A stretch of 64,000 nt of DNA from positions 156,434-220,433 of the forward strand of contig BCIJ01000026.1 of assembly GCA_001599935.1 (NCBI GenBank), in the 5' to 3' direction. Every line of letters begins with the position of its first letter. The first letter of the stretch is position 1. The DNA comes from Holtermannia corniformis. Its lineage: Eukaryota > Basidiomycota > Tremellomycetes > Holtermanniales. Below the pieces are notes generated by a model, which did no database searches, was not told the DNA's origin, and saw nothing but the letters and a program-made list of their open reading frames with translations. The translations under genes were made by a program, and so were the position numbers. This document shows, in pieces, positions 10,920 to 22,633 of this stretch.

Positions 10920-11149
10920 GTTGTTATGTGCATTGCATGATCTCGGTGTGCGGTGATGAAGATCAAAGGTGACGCCTTGCGTCATGCAGTCCTCCCGAGC
11001 GCAGTTGGCTGGGTCGACCAAAGAGGTGACGGCCTTGATGAAAGGACCAATGTCGGACACCCTCCCGTGTACTGCGCATCCAAGGCTCCCTTGTCGCAAA
11101 GCACTGTATAAACTCAGGCAGTGAGCCAACGATAGCCCTCGTTGTTAAC

Positions 11150-11435
11150 ATGCCAACCTGCTGCTGTTTCTCTTGCTCTACAAAGCCACAGACAGCTGTA
11201 TGCCGCTGTGCATACTCTGCCGAGGCCGACATGTGCCCCATCTGCGTACGTGTCCGCAACGTTGGCTGTAGCGCTGACGTCAATATCTCAGTACGAAACG
11301 GACACTTGTGTGCGTACAACCGCGATTTATGATGATGTATCCTTGGCGCCAATCCAGCGGCGAAACAGTTTTGAGCGCAAGCGCCCGACCGAGACGGAGG
11401 CCGGTGCTAGCAGTGCCAACTCGACTGAGCGGTAG
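11150..11435 (+). CDS. Cysteine-rich 79-residue protein
   Basis: Two exons (11150-11245 and 11292-11435) joined by a 46-nt intron with donor GTACGT, branch CTGAC and acceptor CAG. Nine cysteines fall within the first 38 residues, starting MPTCCCFSCSTKP and including CxxC pairs at C6/C9 and C29/C32. This suggests a small metal-binding fold. The remainder is polar and basic-acidic (RRNSFERKRPTETEAG). There is no signal peptide. The precise splice sites and the high cysteine density confined to one domain support a real gene. I do not recognise the family. Confidence 0.65.
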
Positions 11436-11544
11436 TTGACGACCTTCTGTGCATGCAATGCAATGCTGGATCCATGAGAGGCGATGCACTATGATACAAG
11501 CTACGCTGGCGATACAAATCTCCGCAGTCCACTCCCGTCCCGCG

Positions 11545-12149
11545 CTACACCCAGCGATCCGTCTTGCGCCTGCCGACGACCTCGACCTCTTCACTTGATC
11601 GTCCGCCACTACCCCATTCTGGCACGCCGGCGGGTCGAGGCACTCGCACAGGCTCGTAGTCTTCGTTTGAGATTGGCGTAAATGAGAATTTGGATTTGGT
11701 GGGTTTGCTGGACACTGCGAGCGCCGAATCGGATGATGACAGGGAAGAAGTGGGTGCATTGAGGCGCTGTAGAGGTCAGGTACTGCAACGGCTAGTGTTG
11801 ACACAGTGCGAGTACTGCAGCCCGCGCATGGTCCCAGCCCGTGCGCTATGAGCTACATGTCCGGTCGTGCCAAGCGCTCGCACCGTGATCGGCCACCACA
11901 ACTCACATAGTACTCCTCCCTGATATCGACCCGCTTCCTGCCCTCCTTCATCCCGAGCTCCTCCTCCTTTTCCATCGTCTGCACCTTTTGCCCGTGCAGA
12001 TCATAGCGCGTTCTCGTCAACCCTTCCAACGCGTAGCTGCTCGCCACGACCAGACTCAAGAACGGCAAGCCAAACATGAGGAATGGTCTCCGGCGGAGGA
12101 GGGACGCCCAGCCTGGCGAGCTGAGCGGCTTGTTAGAGAACGTCGGCAT
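11545..12149 (-). CDS. COX16: Cytochrome c oxidase assembly protein COX16
   Basis: Small inner-mitochondrial-membrane protein needed for cytochrome c oxidase biogenesis (COX1/COX2 metallation in known systems). Exon 1 starts MPTFSNKPLSSPGW, then RRRPFLMFGLPFLSLVVASS (the single membrane helix with the PF-FGLPF family motif). It continues through LTRTRYDLHGQKVQ to VDIREEYY. A 140-nt intron (11767-11906) leads to RLNAPTSSLSSS and the conserved end DYEPVRVPRPAGVPEWGSG. Stop TAG at 11545-11547. The upstream in-frame ATG at 12195-12197 is less likely because family members begin close to MPxFxxKP. It lies head-to-head with arginase. Confidence 0.9.
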
Positions 12150-12512
12150 ACTTGCGTGAGTGAGTTCCACAGCTGTTGAGAAGAAGATGGCAGCCAAACC
12201 CCATTAGCCACCCTCGTTGAGTGATATCGTTCATTCCACGTGGTGATAAGCCAGCACGCAGCCAGCACGTCATTCAACGGGAATTCCGTTTCTCGTAAAC
12301 TGGGTCACGTGATGTGGGGAAGTCGATGTTAAGGACCGTTGACGACCGTCGTGCAGCACGAGCTCACTCTAGACAGCACAAAGGATCGCAAGCAGCTCGC
12401 ATCTCTACTAACTTAGTAAACCTACATACAATTACCTCGGCATAGTGGGTACTCTATCCGTGCTCCACGCGCTTGAGCAAAGGCTGACGACGTCATTCTA
12501 GAGAAATCTACC
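12150..12512. promoter_or_regulatory. Shared COX16-arginase divergent promoter with TCACGTGA
   Basis: About 360 bases between two divergent starts. The palindrome TCACGTGA occupies 12305-12312. CACGTG is the core recognised by bHLH factors such as Cbf1/USF. No other element was recognised. Confidence 0.5.
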
Positions 12513-14023
12513 ATGGCTCCCAACTTTGAGTACAAGTTTCTGAGCAAGCCCGCGACCGTTGCTGTGAGTGCGATACTGTGTATATCAACTGTGCTGATCG
12601 GTTCACGCCCATAGATCGTCGGCTGCCCGTTCAGGTATGTGATCTCGCCATCCCGCGCTTGAGCTCCGCTGATCCCTCCCAGCGGTGGTCAGGTAATTGC
12701 AAAATCTCCACTCAAGCCGCACTGACATTTCTAGGGCCGCCCAGGTGTTGATCTCGCACCCAACAAGCTCGTCGAGGCTGGCCTCCCTCGACAGCTCGAG
12801 TCCCTCGGCTGGGACGTCTCGTACACTTCGGCTCAGTCGTTTGCCGATATCCCGTACAACCCAAAGTACGATGCGCAGGGGAATGCGTCGCAGGAGAAAG
12901 AAGACCCGGATATCATTGGCATGAAGAAACCGCGACTCGTGAGCGCAGTTTGCGAGCGTGTGGCGCAGGAGGTCGGGAGCAAGGCCAAGCAGGGGTTCTT
13001 GCCCTTGACGCTGGGTGGTGACCACAGTTTGGTGCGCATGGACGGTAAATGCATTCAAGGATGCTGATCTGAACTTTGCAGGCGATGGGCACCGTCTTTG
13101 GGACATTTTCAAAGTACCCCGACGCCCGTCTCTTCTGGGTGAGTTGATCTCGGGCTCTGACACCTATCATCCATGGCCTTCCTTTGTCCGTCTGTCTAGC
13201 GAGGAACACGAGATTCCTGCTGCCCGTTTATAGCGAGGCAACCTCACGTCTCGGAACCCGCTCCTTCGGACTAGCCAACTGTTACCCGCGTCCACTGCTG
13301 ACAATCGCAGATCGACGCCCACGCCGACATCAACACGCCTCAATCGACCGACTCTGGCAACTTGCACGGCTGCCCCGTTTCTTTCCTCCTCGGTCTCGAG
13401 GGCACCGACGTGGAGCCGTTCAACAAGTGGATCTCGCCCTGTCTCAAGCCCGAGCAAATGTATGTCTACAACCTCTGCTGGCAGCAAGTGCACGGACCAA
13501 GCTGACCCGTTTGCAGCGTCTACATCGGCCTCCGCGACCTCGACGAGCCCGAAAAGAAGATTCTGCGCGAGAACAAGATCAAGTGCTTCACCATGCACGA
13601 TGTCGACAAGTACGGGATCGGGCGCGTGATGGAGCTCGCGCTCGAGTACGCCAACCCAAAGCTTGAATACCCGATCCATCTGAGCTTTGACGTCGATGCT
13701 TTGGACCCGACGGTTGCGCCTAGTGAGTGCTGTTGCGAGTCTCCGTGAAGAGGACTGATGCGGGGTGTAAAGGCACCGGAACACCTGTTCGGGGTGGGCT
13801 GTCGTTCCGCGAGGGACACTACATCACCGAAGCGCTTGCCGAGACTGGTTGCCTCGTCTCGGTCGACATCATGGTGAGTGCCAATGCCGACTGCTGGATA
13901 GGAGCAGCTGCTGACGCCACACAGGAGGTCAACCCGGCACTGCTCGACGAGCTCTCCATCTCGCAGACGGTTGCCGTCGGGTGCTCATTGGCCCGTGCGG
14001 CGCTCGGCGAGACCCTGCTCTGA
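12513..14023 (+). CDS. CAR1: Arginase
   Basis: Hydrolyses L-arginine to ornithine and urea using a dinuclear manganese centre. About 330 residues after splicing, the normal family length. Start MAPNFEYKFLSKPATVAIVG. The manganese motifs are all present: LTLGGDHSLA, FWIDAHADINTP, and SFDVDALDPTVAPSTGTPV followed by RGGLSFREG. GNLHGCPVSFLLG in between is also typical. Eight or so introns; one of 171 nt (about 13140-13310) falls just before IDAHADIN. Stop TGA at 14021-14023. Clear orthologue of yeast Car1. Confidence 0.95.
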
Positions 14024-14111
14024 TCATCGCGCTCCCAGAAGGAAGAGTGATATCAAGTGTAGAAAAGGACCCAAGTCGTAAATGTATTGCGTACTCGTAG
14101 AGTCCCATCTC

Positions 14112-15719
14112 TCAATACACTGGAAACGATGGGTCCACGTCGCGGCTCCACGCAACTAACCCACCCGCCACATCGCGGATCCTGCTGCCGTGACCATCGC
14201 CGTTGGCGGCCACGGCTGCTCTGAGAGTCTCGGCGGCCAGCTGCGAGTCGTTGCCTCTTCGGCAAATGACGAGGATGTCAGCATGCGCAGGGAGGGAGCC
14301 TAATAAGTCTGCTGGGGATGCTAGTAATGGTCCGAGTGGGGTATCTGGTACTCGTGTCAGCCGTTGCAGGGTTGACAGGGCAGAAGCGGCGCACTGATCG
14401 AGTTTGGTAGCGAGCAGATGCCGAACTCTGTGGGTGGACGAGTATCAAGCAGGACCATTGGTTGTATGTCTTGCGTCTTATTCGGCGCTTGAAGAACTTT
14501 GACCAAGTCCTACACAGCGTCAGCGACTGGTACCTGACCTAACGAGCCAGCAAGAACACACTGTCACACTGATGCGATCTTCAGGCCGAGTCTCAACAGT
14601 CATACTTGGCCCAGCACAAAATTCGTCATAATCGACCGCGCCAAGGTCCTGTCCGATCCTTGGGGTTTCACCGCACGCAGGACAAGTCGGCTGACGTTTG
14701 CGCATCTTGATGGATCGTAGATGTGGCGTTGTGTTGAGCTGAAACATGTGTAATGTGGGCGGGTTCACTGTAGACATGAGCGACTTGGAGCGTGGAGGAG
14801 AGTAACGGACCATCATGGCCTAATAGCACTCTGAGAGCCAAGGCTGCCATCATGTTCCCGACGATGCCCGTAACGGGTCCCCAGACACCCTCTTGATCGC
14901 ATGTTCCCTGTCCGCTGCGACCAGGTAGCACCGAAGGCCAGATGCAGCGATAGCACGGTCCGCGAGTGCCCGCCGGCCCCGGGGCATTGTAGATGCTCCA
15001 TTGGCCGACATCAGACAGCGCAGCGCCGTGCACAAGTGGTATTCCAAGCTGTACTGACACGTCTGAAAGGAGGTACCGAGTCGACGGGCGGTCTGTGCAA
15101 TCCAGCAAGAGGGAGTAGGGGGCCAGCTGGCCCAGGGCTGTCGAGGGGAGGAGCGGGTCAGCGTGCGGTGCAACGGTGACGTGCGGGTTGATCCTACAAG
15201 CTGTCAGTCATGATGCCGAGCGGCAGATGCTGACTTACTCTTGCAGCGCGGCTTGTGCAGAATCGACCTTGTACCAGCCGACCCTATCAGAGCTATGCAG
15301 CACTTGGCGATGCAGATTGCTGACTGAGACTGTGTCATGGTCAAAGATACCAATCGTACCTGTTCTCCATCAGCCACTGTACAGCCCACAGCGATCCGAC
15401 GGACCAACGCCGGCTCCAACGAGATATTGCAGTGCAGGACACCCAAGGCCTCCAACACCTACGACCGCGATCTTCGCTTGCTTGAGTCGTAGTTGGCCTG
15501 ATGGAGAGGTTCAGTCTACGTCTGATACATATGCGAAAAGTGACTACCTGGCAAACCCCAGCCCGGCATGATCATCTGGCGGCCATACCGTTGGTACTCG
15601 TCGAGGCTCAATGCGGTTTCTGGCGCGTCTGTCGCTTCGAGGGGTGTGTTCGGCGTAGACGCACGTAGGGACGCCAGCTGACGCTCCAGCGATGCTATGC
15701 GAGCTTCCAAGTCTGACAT
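14112..15719 (-). CDS. UBA4: UBA4/MOCS3-type adenylyltransferase-sulfurtransferase
   Basis: E1-like enzyme that adenylates and thiocarboxylates URM1, and in complex-cofactor users MoaD/MOCS2A, for tRNA thiolation and urmylation. N-terminal coiled helix [18 protein letters not shown], then [19 protein letters not shown] and the ThiF/MoeB nucleotide-binding core [18 protein letters not shown]. The E1-domain catalytic Cys is in [20 protein letters not shown]-terminal rhodanese domain has active-site Cys in [18 protein letters not shown] and ends [12 protein letters not shown], the usual UBA4 terminus. Both catalytic cysteines are present. Stop TGA at 14112-14114. Convergent with arginase, 88 bases apart. 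Confidence 0.92.
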
Positions 15720-15975
15720 GGGCGCTGTTGTTGTGCTTGAGCGGATCCAACAAGTCGGCTAACTGATCGCAGCAACTTTCCCACAAGTGCCACCCGAGCG
15801 GGACGCGGTCTAGAATCGCGGAATCGTGTAGGCGAGTGCCAAGCTACGAGACGTAGCCTTCGGGACCCAAGAGGTCTGCACATCTGCGATGCATGGCGGC
15901 TGCCGCCAGACTAGTATACACAATGCGTTGACTCTCCTTGCCTTCCCGCTCAGTCGGCCACTTTGACATGCTACG

Positions 15976-17079
15976 TCACGTCAGTTCAAGATCCCGGCCA
16001 TACCGCAAGCGGCCCACCTCGTCATCAATGGTCGAATACAAGTGCCCGTCTGACATGAGCTGCTCGACCGTATCCCTGTTTCAGCGTCAGCTCTTGTCGC
16101 TTCAGTGATCAGCACGAGACACCGACATGATATCCTCTGCTGACGTGCCCTGAATGTTGCGCGCGACCTTGGCGACATGAATCCCATCATCGTGCTTGTG
16201 GGCCTCGACAATCTCGAGCACTTTGCGGTGAAGGGCCGGCATGCCCGCCCACCGGTCTGAAGTGTTGGCTTGCTGGTGGTTGTCCGTGTAGTCCGAGTTG
16301 TGGCCTGTACCGGCACCAATCGGAGCAGACTGGGCTGCGTCAGCTCGGAACAAAGCATCCGGCAGGCCACACTGACCGTCTTGGGGAACCGTAGCGTCAA
16401 GCTGACATGCAGAGCTTTGAGCAAGTGATAGAAGACTTCGTTGTGGTTTGTGACTGGGCGGATCGCCTGAGCGGTCACATGGCGCTTGTTGCCAAACGTC
16501 TTCAAGCTGCCGAGCACGACGGCATACGTGTCTTGCCTGCGTCGGATCAGCACCGTTCCCCTTGCAGTACCGAAACCACGACGGACTCGATCCCCTCTGT
16601 GTTATCCGACTCTTCCTCCTTTGAATCCAACCACATCCGGACATCAAGCTCGCCCGTGCCATCTTCAAACGTATACGTGACATGCGTGGCCGCGCTCGCA
16701 ATGTTGCGGATGCAGCCAACCATCATGATCTGTCATGGCATCGTCAGTGACTGCTAATAGAGTGCTGCGAGCACCCACGTTCCCAACCTCGACACCGTCA
16801 ATGGTGAAATCATTGTCCCCGCCGGCAGTAGCATTGACCACTTGCTTGACGGTCACGGGCCGCACCGTGTTGTTGCCTCGACCCTGTACATGTAAACGAA
16901 GCTCAGGATGACAGATCTATCTCACCTTTGTAGCTCCGCCGCTTGGTGAGCCTTGGCTTCCGTACGGAGAGCCCGAGACGAAGCCGCCGCCGCCGCCGTT
17001 GTAGTAAGGATTTTCACCACCGTCTGGTTGCGTGAGCCCATGATGACCGTCAGTGATTGGAATGCTCACAGTTGCTCAT
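15976..17079 (-). CDS. RFA2: Replication protein A 32-kDa subunit
   Basis: Middle subunit of the single-strand-DNA-binding RPA complex, acting in replication and repair. The first exon is 10 nt (MSN plus one base), then a glycine-rich, probably phosphorylated N-terminus (YGGENPYYNGGGGGFVSGSP). The OB-fold follows with VRPVTVKQVVNATAGGDNDF, VEVGNV, and THVTYTFEDGTGELDVRMWL. It continues with KTFGNKRHVTAQAIRPVTNH and the winged-helix C-terminus (LEIVEAHKHDDGIHVAKVAR; LMSDGHLYSTIDDEVGRLRY). TGA at 15976-15978. Domain order and size match eukaryotic RPA2. Confidence 0.92.
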
Positions 17080-17245
17080 GCTGCCTGCCTCGTCTGATGT
17101 ACAGTCACAAGCTCGCAATCACTCTCCGACGCGTGACCGACGCGTACCCCGACTTTTTGCTCCCGCTGCGAGATCAAGGTATTGTAAAGTCCATCTATTT
17201 GCATGCCTCGACAGCCAACAGACGACTCCAGTGATCCCCCAAGTC

Positions 17246-19841
17246 TTAGAGCCCCGGCGGCCCTCCTTTTCTATCCCCAGTTGCCCCCGGCGCCGCCCCA
17301 CCTCGACTGCCAAACGACCGAGCCGAATTCGGTGGATCACTCGCGACGGGTGATTGCGGGCCTGATCCTGGCGCACCATTGTCGGCTCGATTGAAGAAAA
17401 AGTCGGTCACGGAGCCGCTGTACTCGTCAGCGGGCGCATGTATAGCGGGTTGCCAGACGCTTACCTAAAGTTGCGCTGTGGCTTGCCCTTGCCGCTCTCG
17501 CTGTCGCCATCCACTTCGTGATCTTCTCGGAGGACGTCCATGCTATCGCCGGCACGGGGCGAGGCGGGTCCCTCGTCGCCATTGTACACGCTAGCCTTGC
17601 GGCTCGCACGTTTCGCATGGTGCCGTCTCGAGGCGACAGAGTTGGAGAAGAGTGGGAGAAGGTAGCGTTCATCAAGGGCCGTGAACCAGCGGCCATCGCG
17701 GAACACCATGCCGGCTTCAGGTGGCTGCCCTTGTTCTCCGGCCTCGAGTGCACCTGGGTTGTCAAGAGGATCAGCAGCGGGCAGAGGCTCGCCCTCGTCC
17801 GATTCAGACGAGTTTGTCGAGAAACCAGAACGAGAACCAGTTTGTAGTACTCCCGGTCGGCCGGGTGTACGGGTTCCAAGCCGCCGCGCCGAGTGTAGCG
17901 GCATTGCATTGTCGACGTATGGCGAATCATGAGGCGAGCGGAAGCTGCCGGCGTCGTCGAGGTCCTCGCCAAACATGCCTCGTCCATTCTGTCCAGCGTA
18001 CCGACGACTGCCTGGACCCATCTGCAGAGCCAAGCCACCCGAATGGCTCGACCATGCAGGCGCGTCCTCTTCGTCCGAGCTTGCGTCCTCGTCTTCCACA
18101 CCCACGCGGATCCCGAGCACCTCGAGCATGCGTGCCGTTGTCCCGCCAAACACAATCACGGTCAGCACGACGACGACGAGAATCGTCGTTCTCAGCGCGT
18201 CGGCGTTCTCGCCCGTGATGCCCGTCGCGAGCGCAACACCGACTGCACCGCGGAGCCCGGCCCAGAACAGCATCATCTGGTAGGAATGCGGAAGCTCTTC
18301 GTGCCTTTGACCGCGGGTGTGGAAAAACCAGTTGATGAGCTCGGAGAGCGGGAACACGGCGGCGTAGCGCGAGGCCATGACGGCGATCTGGGCCAGTTAG
18401 CGACATGACGGGCATGGCAAGGGGCTCACCGCAGAGACGAGGATGAACAAGGGCTTGAAGACCTGCACCTCTTGCGTGAACAGGTTGAGGCCGAGGTAGA
18501 TGAAGATGAAGTTTTCCGAGAGCTGTGCAAGCACGGCGAACATGTACTTTGTGGTCCGTTGCGTCCGCCGTGACATAGTATGGTAAGCGTAATGCTTGAG
18601 CGTGATCCCGCAGAACAAGAGAGATACGATGCCTGGGTTTATCAGCTCATGTTAACGACTGGTGGTGGTCGACATACCGCTCATCTTGACACCATTCGAG
18701 AAGAAATACGACGTATACGCGACCAGAGCGACAATGCAGCTTTCAATGTGTGGGAAAGACGCGAGGTTCGAGTGCTTGAGACCAAGCGAACACGCCAGAC
18801 CGAATGCGACGCCGAGCGCCATCGAGATGGAGAACGACAGCAAGAAGATGCCGATCCCATGGAACAGTGACGAAAGGTAAATGTCTTCGCCGTGGAATTG
18901 CGATAAAGTCCTTTGCGGCTCAGCTGGGTCCATTCGTGCGCTGAATCCCACTTACTCGTACATGACGATACTGACGGCGTCGTTGAGGATGGATTCGCCA
19001 AAGATGACACTGTACAGCTTTGGGTCGACCTTGTAGGTATTGAAGATGGCGAGGATGGTGACTGGGTCCGTTGCGGATAGAGTCGAGCCAAAGATGAGGC
19101 ATTCGAGCAACGTAAACTTGAGGCCCTCGAGCCCCAGGAACGACCAGATGTACACGAGGACACTGGGTCGTGAGCGTACTCCTGGTGAGACTTGTAAGGG
19201 CTTACCCGAGGCCGACCGCAGAGATGAATGTGCCCAAGAATGCGAATGTGAGAATGACGCCAAAGTTACGAAAGAAATTCTCCTACGCACGAGTGCATCA
19301 GCACCATCAGTGAGCAGCACAAGCACTCACTTGTTTGAGTTCATATCCAGAGTTGAGGATGATGGGGGGCAGTAGGAGGTTGAAGAAGAGAGTGTGCTTG
19401 AATGACTGGGAGCCAATTCAGCGAGCGTCTCATGTTGAGGCTTGACGGTGGTGACCCACCAGCATTTCTCGGATCAGATGGCCGGGCGACAGTCGGATGA
19501 TGAGGCCGACCACCATGCCTGAGATTGTCAGCAAGCTGTTCAACCAAATAACACGATGGACAGTGTCCGTGTCTGTCGACGATTCGACGACAGCTCACCA
19601 GCAAAGATGGACACGACAGTCTCGTGCACGGCTCGGATCCGCTTGACCTGCAGGTAGTAGGACGTGATGAGGGCGCCGATGAGCAGTACACAGAGGATGC
19701 ACAGGCCCCATCTAAGCACTTCTTGTCAGCAGCGCTCAACTCAATGCTCCTTGTCACGCACGAAGCATAGAACTCTTCATCTTCGGGACTAGCCGTTTCA
19801 CCCGTCCCAACGGGGGGTACTACCGGCGCCGCCGCAGACAT
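17246..19841 (-). CDS. NHX1: Na+(K+)/H+ exchanger, NHX1-like
   Basis: CPA1-family antiporter of endosomal or vacuolar membranes controlling lumenal pH and Na+/K+. Acidic N-terminus (MSAAAPVVPPVGTGETASPE) followed by 10-12 helices. Diagnostic motifs are LLLPPIILNSGYELKQ, SATDPVTILAIFNTYKVDPK, FGESILNDAVSIVMYE, SENFIFIYLGLNLF and FWAGLRGAVGVALATG. The ND pair needed for ion exchange is present. A long hydrophilic tail holds acidic and serine-rich stretches. Its last exon is reached through an intron (donor GTAAGC at about 17463, branch CTGAC) and stops TAA at 17246-17248. Reading through that donor would instead end the protein at about 17461. It faces RPA2 across 166 bases. Confidence 0.9.
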
Positions 19842-20136
19842 GATGGCTCCACGTCAACGCCTGATCCAGCCTTTTGTCCACGCCCTGCTCAGTGAGCTCG
19901 TTGATGTCGTTTCGTGACCCTTGCTGCGGTTGAGGAGAGTTGAATCCAAGTGCGCGTTGGACTCCAGCTCGCAAGTGACGCGGCAGCTGAAACGGATTAG
20001 GAAACTGGATTCGGGCCATTAGGAAGATTTCCTAATCGATTGATTAGTGGCGGTCTCGCCTGACGCAAGCAGCCTGCAGCGTGTAGGTCGGACAAGAGGA
20101 AATACGATACAGGTGTACATGGCTCATGTATAGGAA

Positions 20137-22396
20137 CTACCGCCTCTGCTCATCTGGACCCCACATCGGTGCGTCGGCAACGTACTGATCCAGTCGCTTG
20201 GTATTGATCTGTGGCGGTCAGAGGCGCTGAAGTAGTGTCAAACTCCACTGACAAGATGGGGCCCAAGCTGTGACAGCTTAGTGACGCCGAGCAGTCGGAG
20301 GGTGGTCTCGATCTCATCCCGAATGACTGCGGGACACGTCAGCGACGGTCGCATGCTTCATCGCCGCAACTCCCACCTTCGATTGCATGGACCACACCCT
20401 CGGTGCCATATGTCAAAGCGTACATGAAAGGTCGACCCAAACCCACGCCGTTCGCGCCAAGACACAGCGCTTTGACGACGTCCGTGCCTCGACGGATACC
20501 ACCGTCGATGTAGATCTGTCGCGATGTGTCAAAACTGACTGGGTATCGGGAGCTGGCCTACCTCGCACTTCTTGTCCTTGATGACCTCCGGGTAGAACTT
20601 GTTGATCTCGAGCAATGCGTACAAAGCTGGTGGAGCACCGTCTAGCGCGCGTCCGCCGTGGTTGGAAAGGTAAATGGCGTCCACGCCGAGGTCATACGCC
20701 TTCTTGGCGTCCTGCAGCGCTTGTAAGTTGGGTCTGGCGAGCGTACAGCGACGGCGAGCCAACACACCTCGGCAGTCTGCACGCCCTTGAGACCAATTGG
20801 AAGCTTCGTGTTTGCCCGAAGCCACTTGATGTCCTCCCAGTTCAGCTTGGGGTCGATGAACCCGCCCACACTGCGGCCGATGCCTCCGCCCTTGTTGTCC
20901 GTCTGAATCTTGCCGCCCGAGATGCCCGAAGCCTGTGTGCCACAATTATCAGTTCAAGTCCGAATAAGAGTCGAGATCAACCCACCACCTCGACCTCTGC
21001 CCGGCTCCGCTCGTCCGCCTCACGCTTGCCCGGAGCCGCAGCGTCCACCGTCACAAAGATAGCCTTGAGCTGACCGAGCCCCTCAATCTTCTTGATCAGC
21101 GCCTCAGATTTGTTGCGCTTGCGATCGACATAGAGCTGCATGAAGAATGTCTGCGCTTTGCTGACTGCTCCATCCAGGATTGCTTCCAGCGGTGCTGATG
21201 CGTTCGTGGAGATCTGTGCAATGTCAGACTGTTCTCTTGTAGGAACACCACGCGCACGAATTGGATGATGCCACATTGACCAGCACCTCTGGCGAGTAGT
21301 GCCTCGCCTTCTGGATGACTTAGCTTTGCCATCCCACATGGGCAGATGAAGATCTATCGGCGCGAATTGTCAGATTTTCTTCTTCGACTATGGCGGGGAC
21401 CGCACTGGCAGTGTTACGTCGTGTCCTAGGAACTGCGTTCGTGTGTCGACCTCGTCCACGTCGTTCATGATGCGGGGGCGGAACAAGATATCTTCGTACG
21501 CAGATCGATTTAGACCGAGCGCTGAGACACTTTAGACTCGTACATCACCTGCGTTGCATCGGACACACTGAGCTCATCGGTTGCGCCTGCGCTGTAGTAC
21601 GCCCAAGCCTTTGGCGTCAAGCGCTGCCGTGCCCCTTCCTGAGTCGGCCATTAGCACACTCATCACTCGGGTGCTGGGTCTCGAGACGTACAGCAAAGTC
21701 AGGCAAGCCAATCACCTGGCCCAATGCCAGAAACTCTTTCTTTTGCTCGCCTGCATTTTCCTTTGGCATTTCGACCTGTTTGACCGTTGCGGGGTCTATT
21801 TGTCCCTTGAAGGCATTTGGATAGTCGACCAACCCATCTTCAATCGTCCCCGGAGGATGGATCGGATTGAATATATGGGATGCATCTTTGCCCGCTGCGC
21901 GCACAAGCGGTTGCGCACCCCCAGGGTGGTCTTCAACAAACTGAAGCAGTCAGCGACATTACTAGGATTTGGCCATATGCACCTGAGTCAGGTCGTATAC
22001 TTGACCATTGATAACTACCCATAGGTCATCTGGTGAGCTATGCCGCTCTACTTCGGACATTGGGATCAGCCCACGTCCGCCACCAACTTTGGCGACGGGA
22101 TGTTGGGCATCATCCGCATGGACCAGACCATGACCAAAGTATGTATTGGATATCACTGCAGCGCCTAATGTCACCTGAGTCTCATCAGCCTATTGCACTT
22201 GGTCGTTTCGCCGACATACCCCAACAGCCCCCGCAAGCGTCCAAGAACTTGAACTCGCCGCCGCGATGCTCGGAGCTTGGCTCGACGCGCGCCTCTTTGT
22301 AACGCGCGTCGCAGCTTGTACCGACCTTGCTACAGCTTGCAACACCCTCCGAGACCCTTGTGCGTACATCTTGTTGCTCGATAGTGCCAATCGCAA
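20137..22396 (-). CDS. CYB2: L-lactate dehydrogenase (cytochrome b2)
   Basis: Mitochondrial intermembrane-space flavocytochrome b2, oxidising L-lactate to pyruvate and passing electrons to cytochrome c. The N-terminus has a basic, serine-rich targeting sequence ([20 protein letters not shown]) and a hydrophobic sorting segment ([20 protein letters not shown]). A cytochrome b5 domain follows, then the FMN domain. FMN-domain motifs include [38 protein letters not shown], and the catalytic-His motif [20 protein letters not shown]. The protein ends [22 protein letters not shown] at 20137-20139. ATGs at 22394-22396 and 22367-22369 are both possible starts. Divergent from the ketopantoate-reductase-like gene (237 bases), though functional linkage is not established. 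Confidence 0.92.
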
Positions 22397-22633
22397 GCAT
22401 GGATATTTGTGAGCTTGCTGCCCCCGGTGCCCCGATTGGACCGGACCAGCGGCGCGAGTTCCGAACAGAGTAGTGGCGGAGCACCACCGCTAACTTGCGG
22501 CTAAGTTGGGTCATGCCGACACGGCACCGCGCCGGACCCGCCGAATTGAAGCCGACGGGCTTGTGGACTGTTCATAGTCGTCTACGCGACCACCGGGCGA
22601 CGTACTTTCCTTCTCGCTCGATATCAACCTGAC

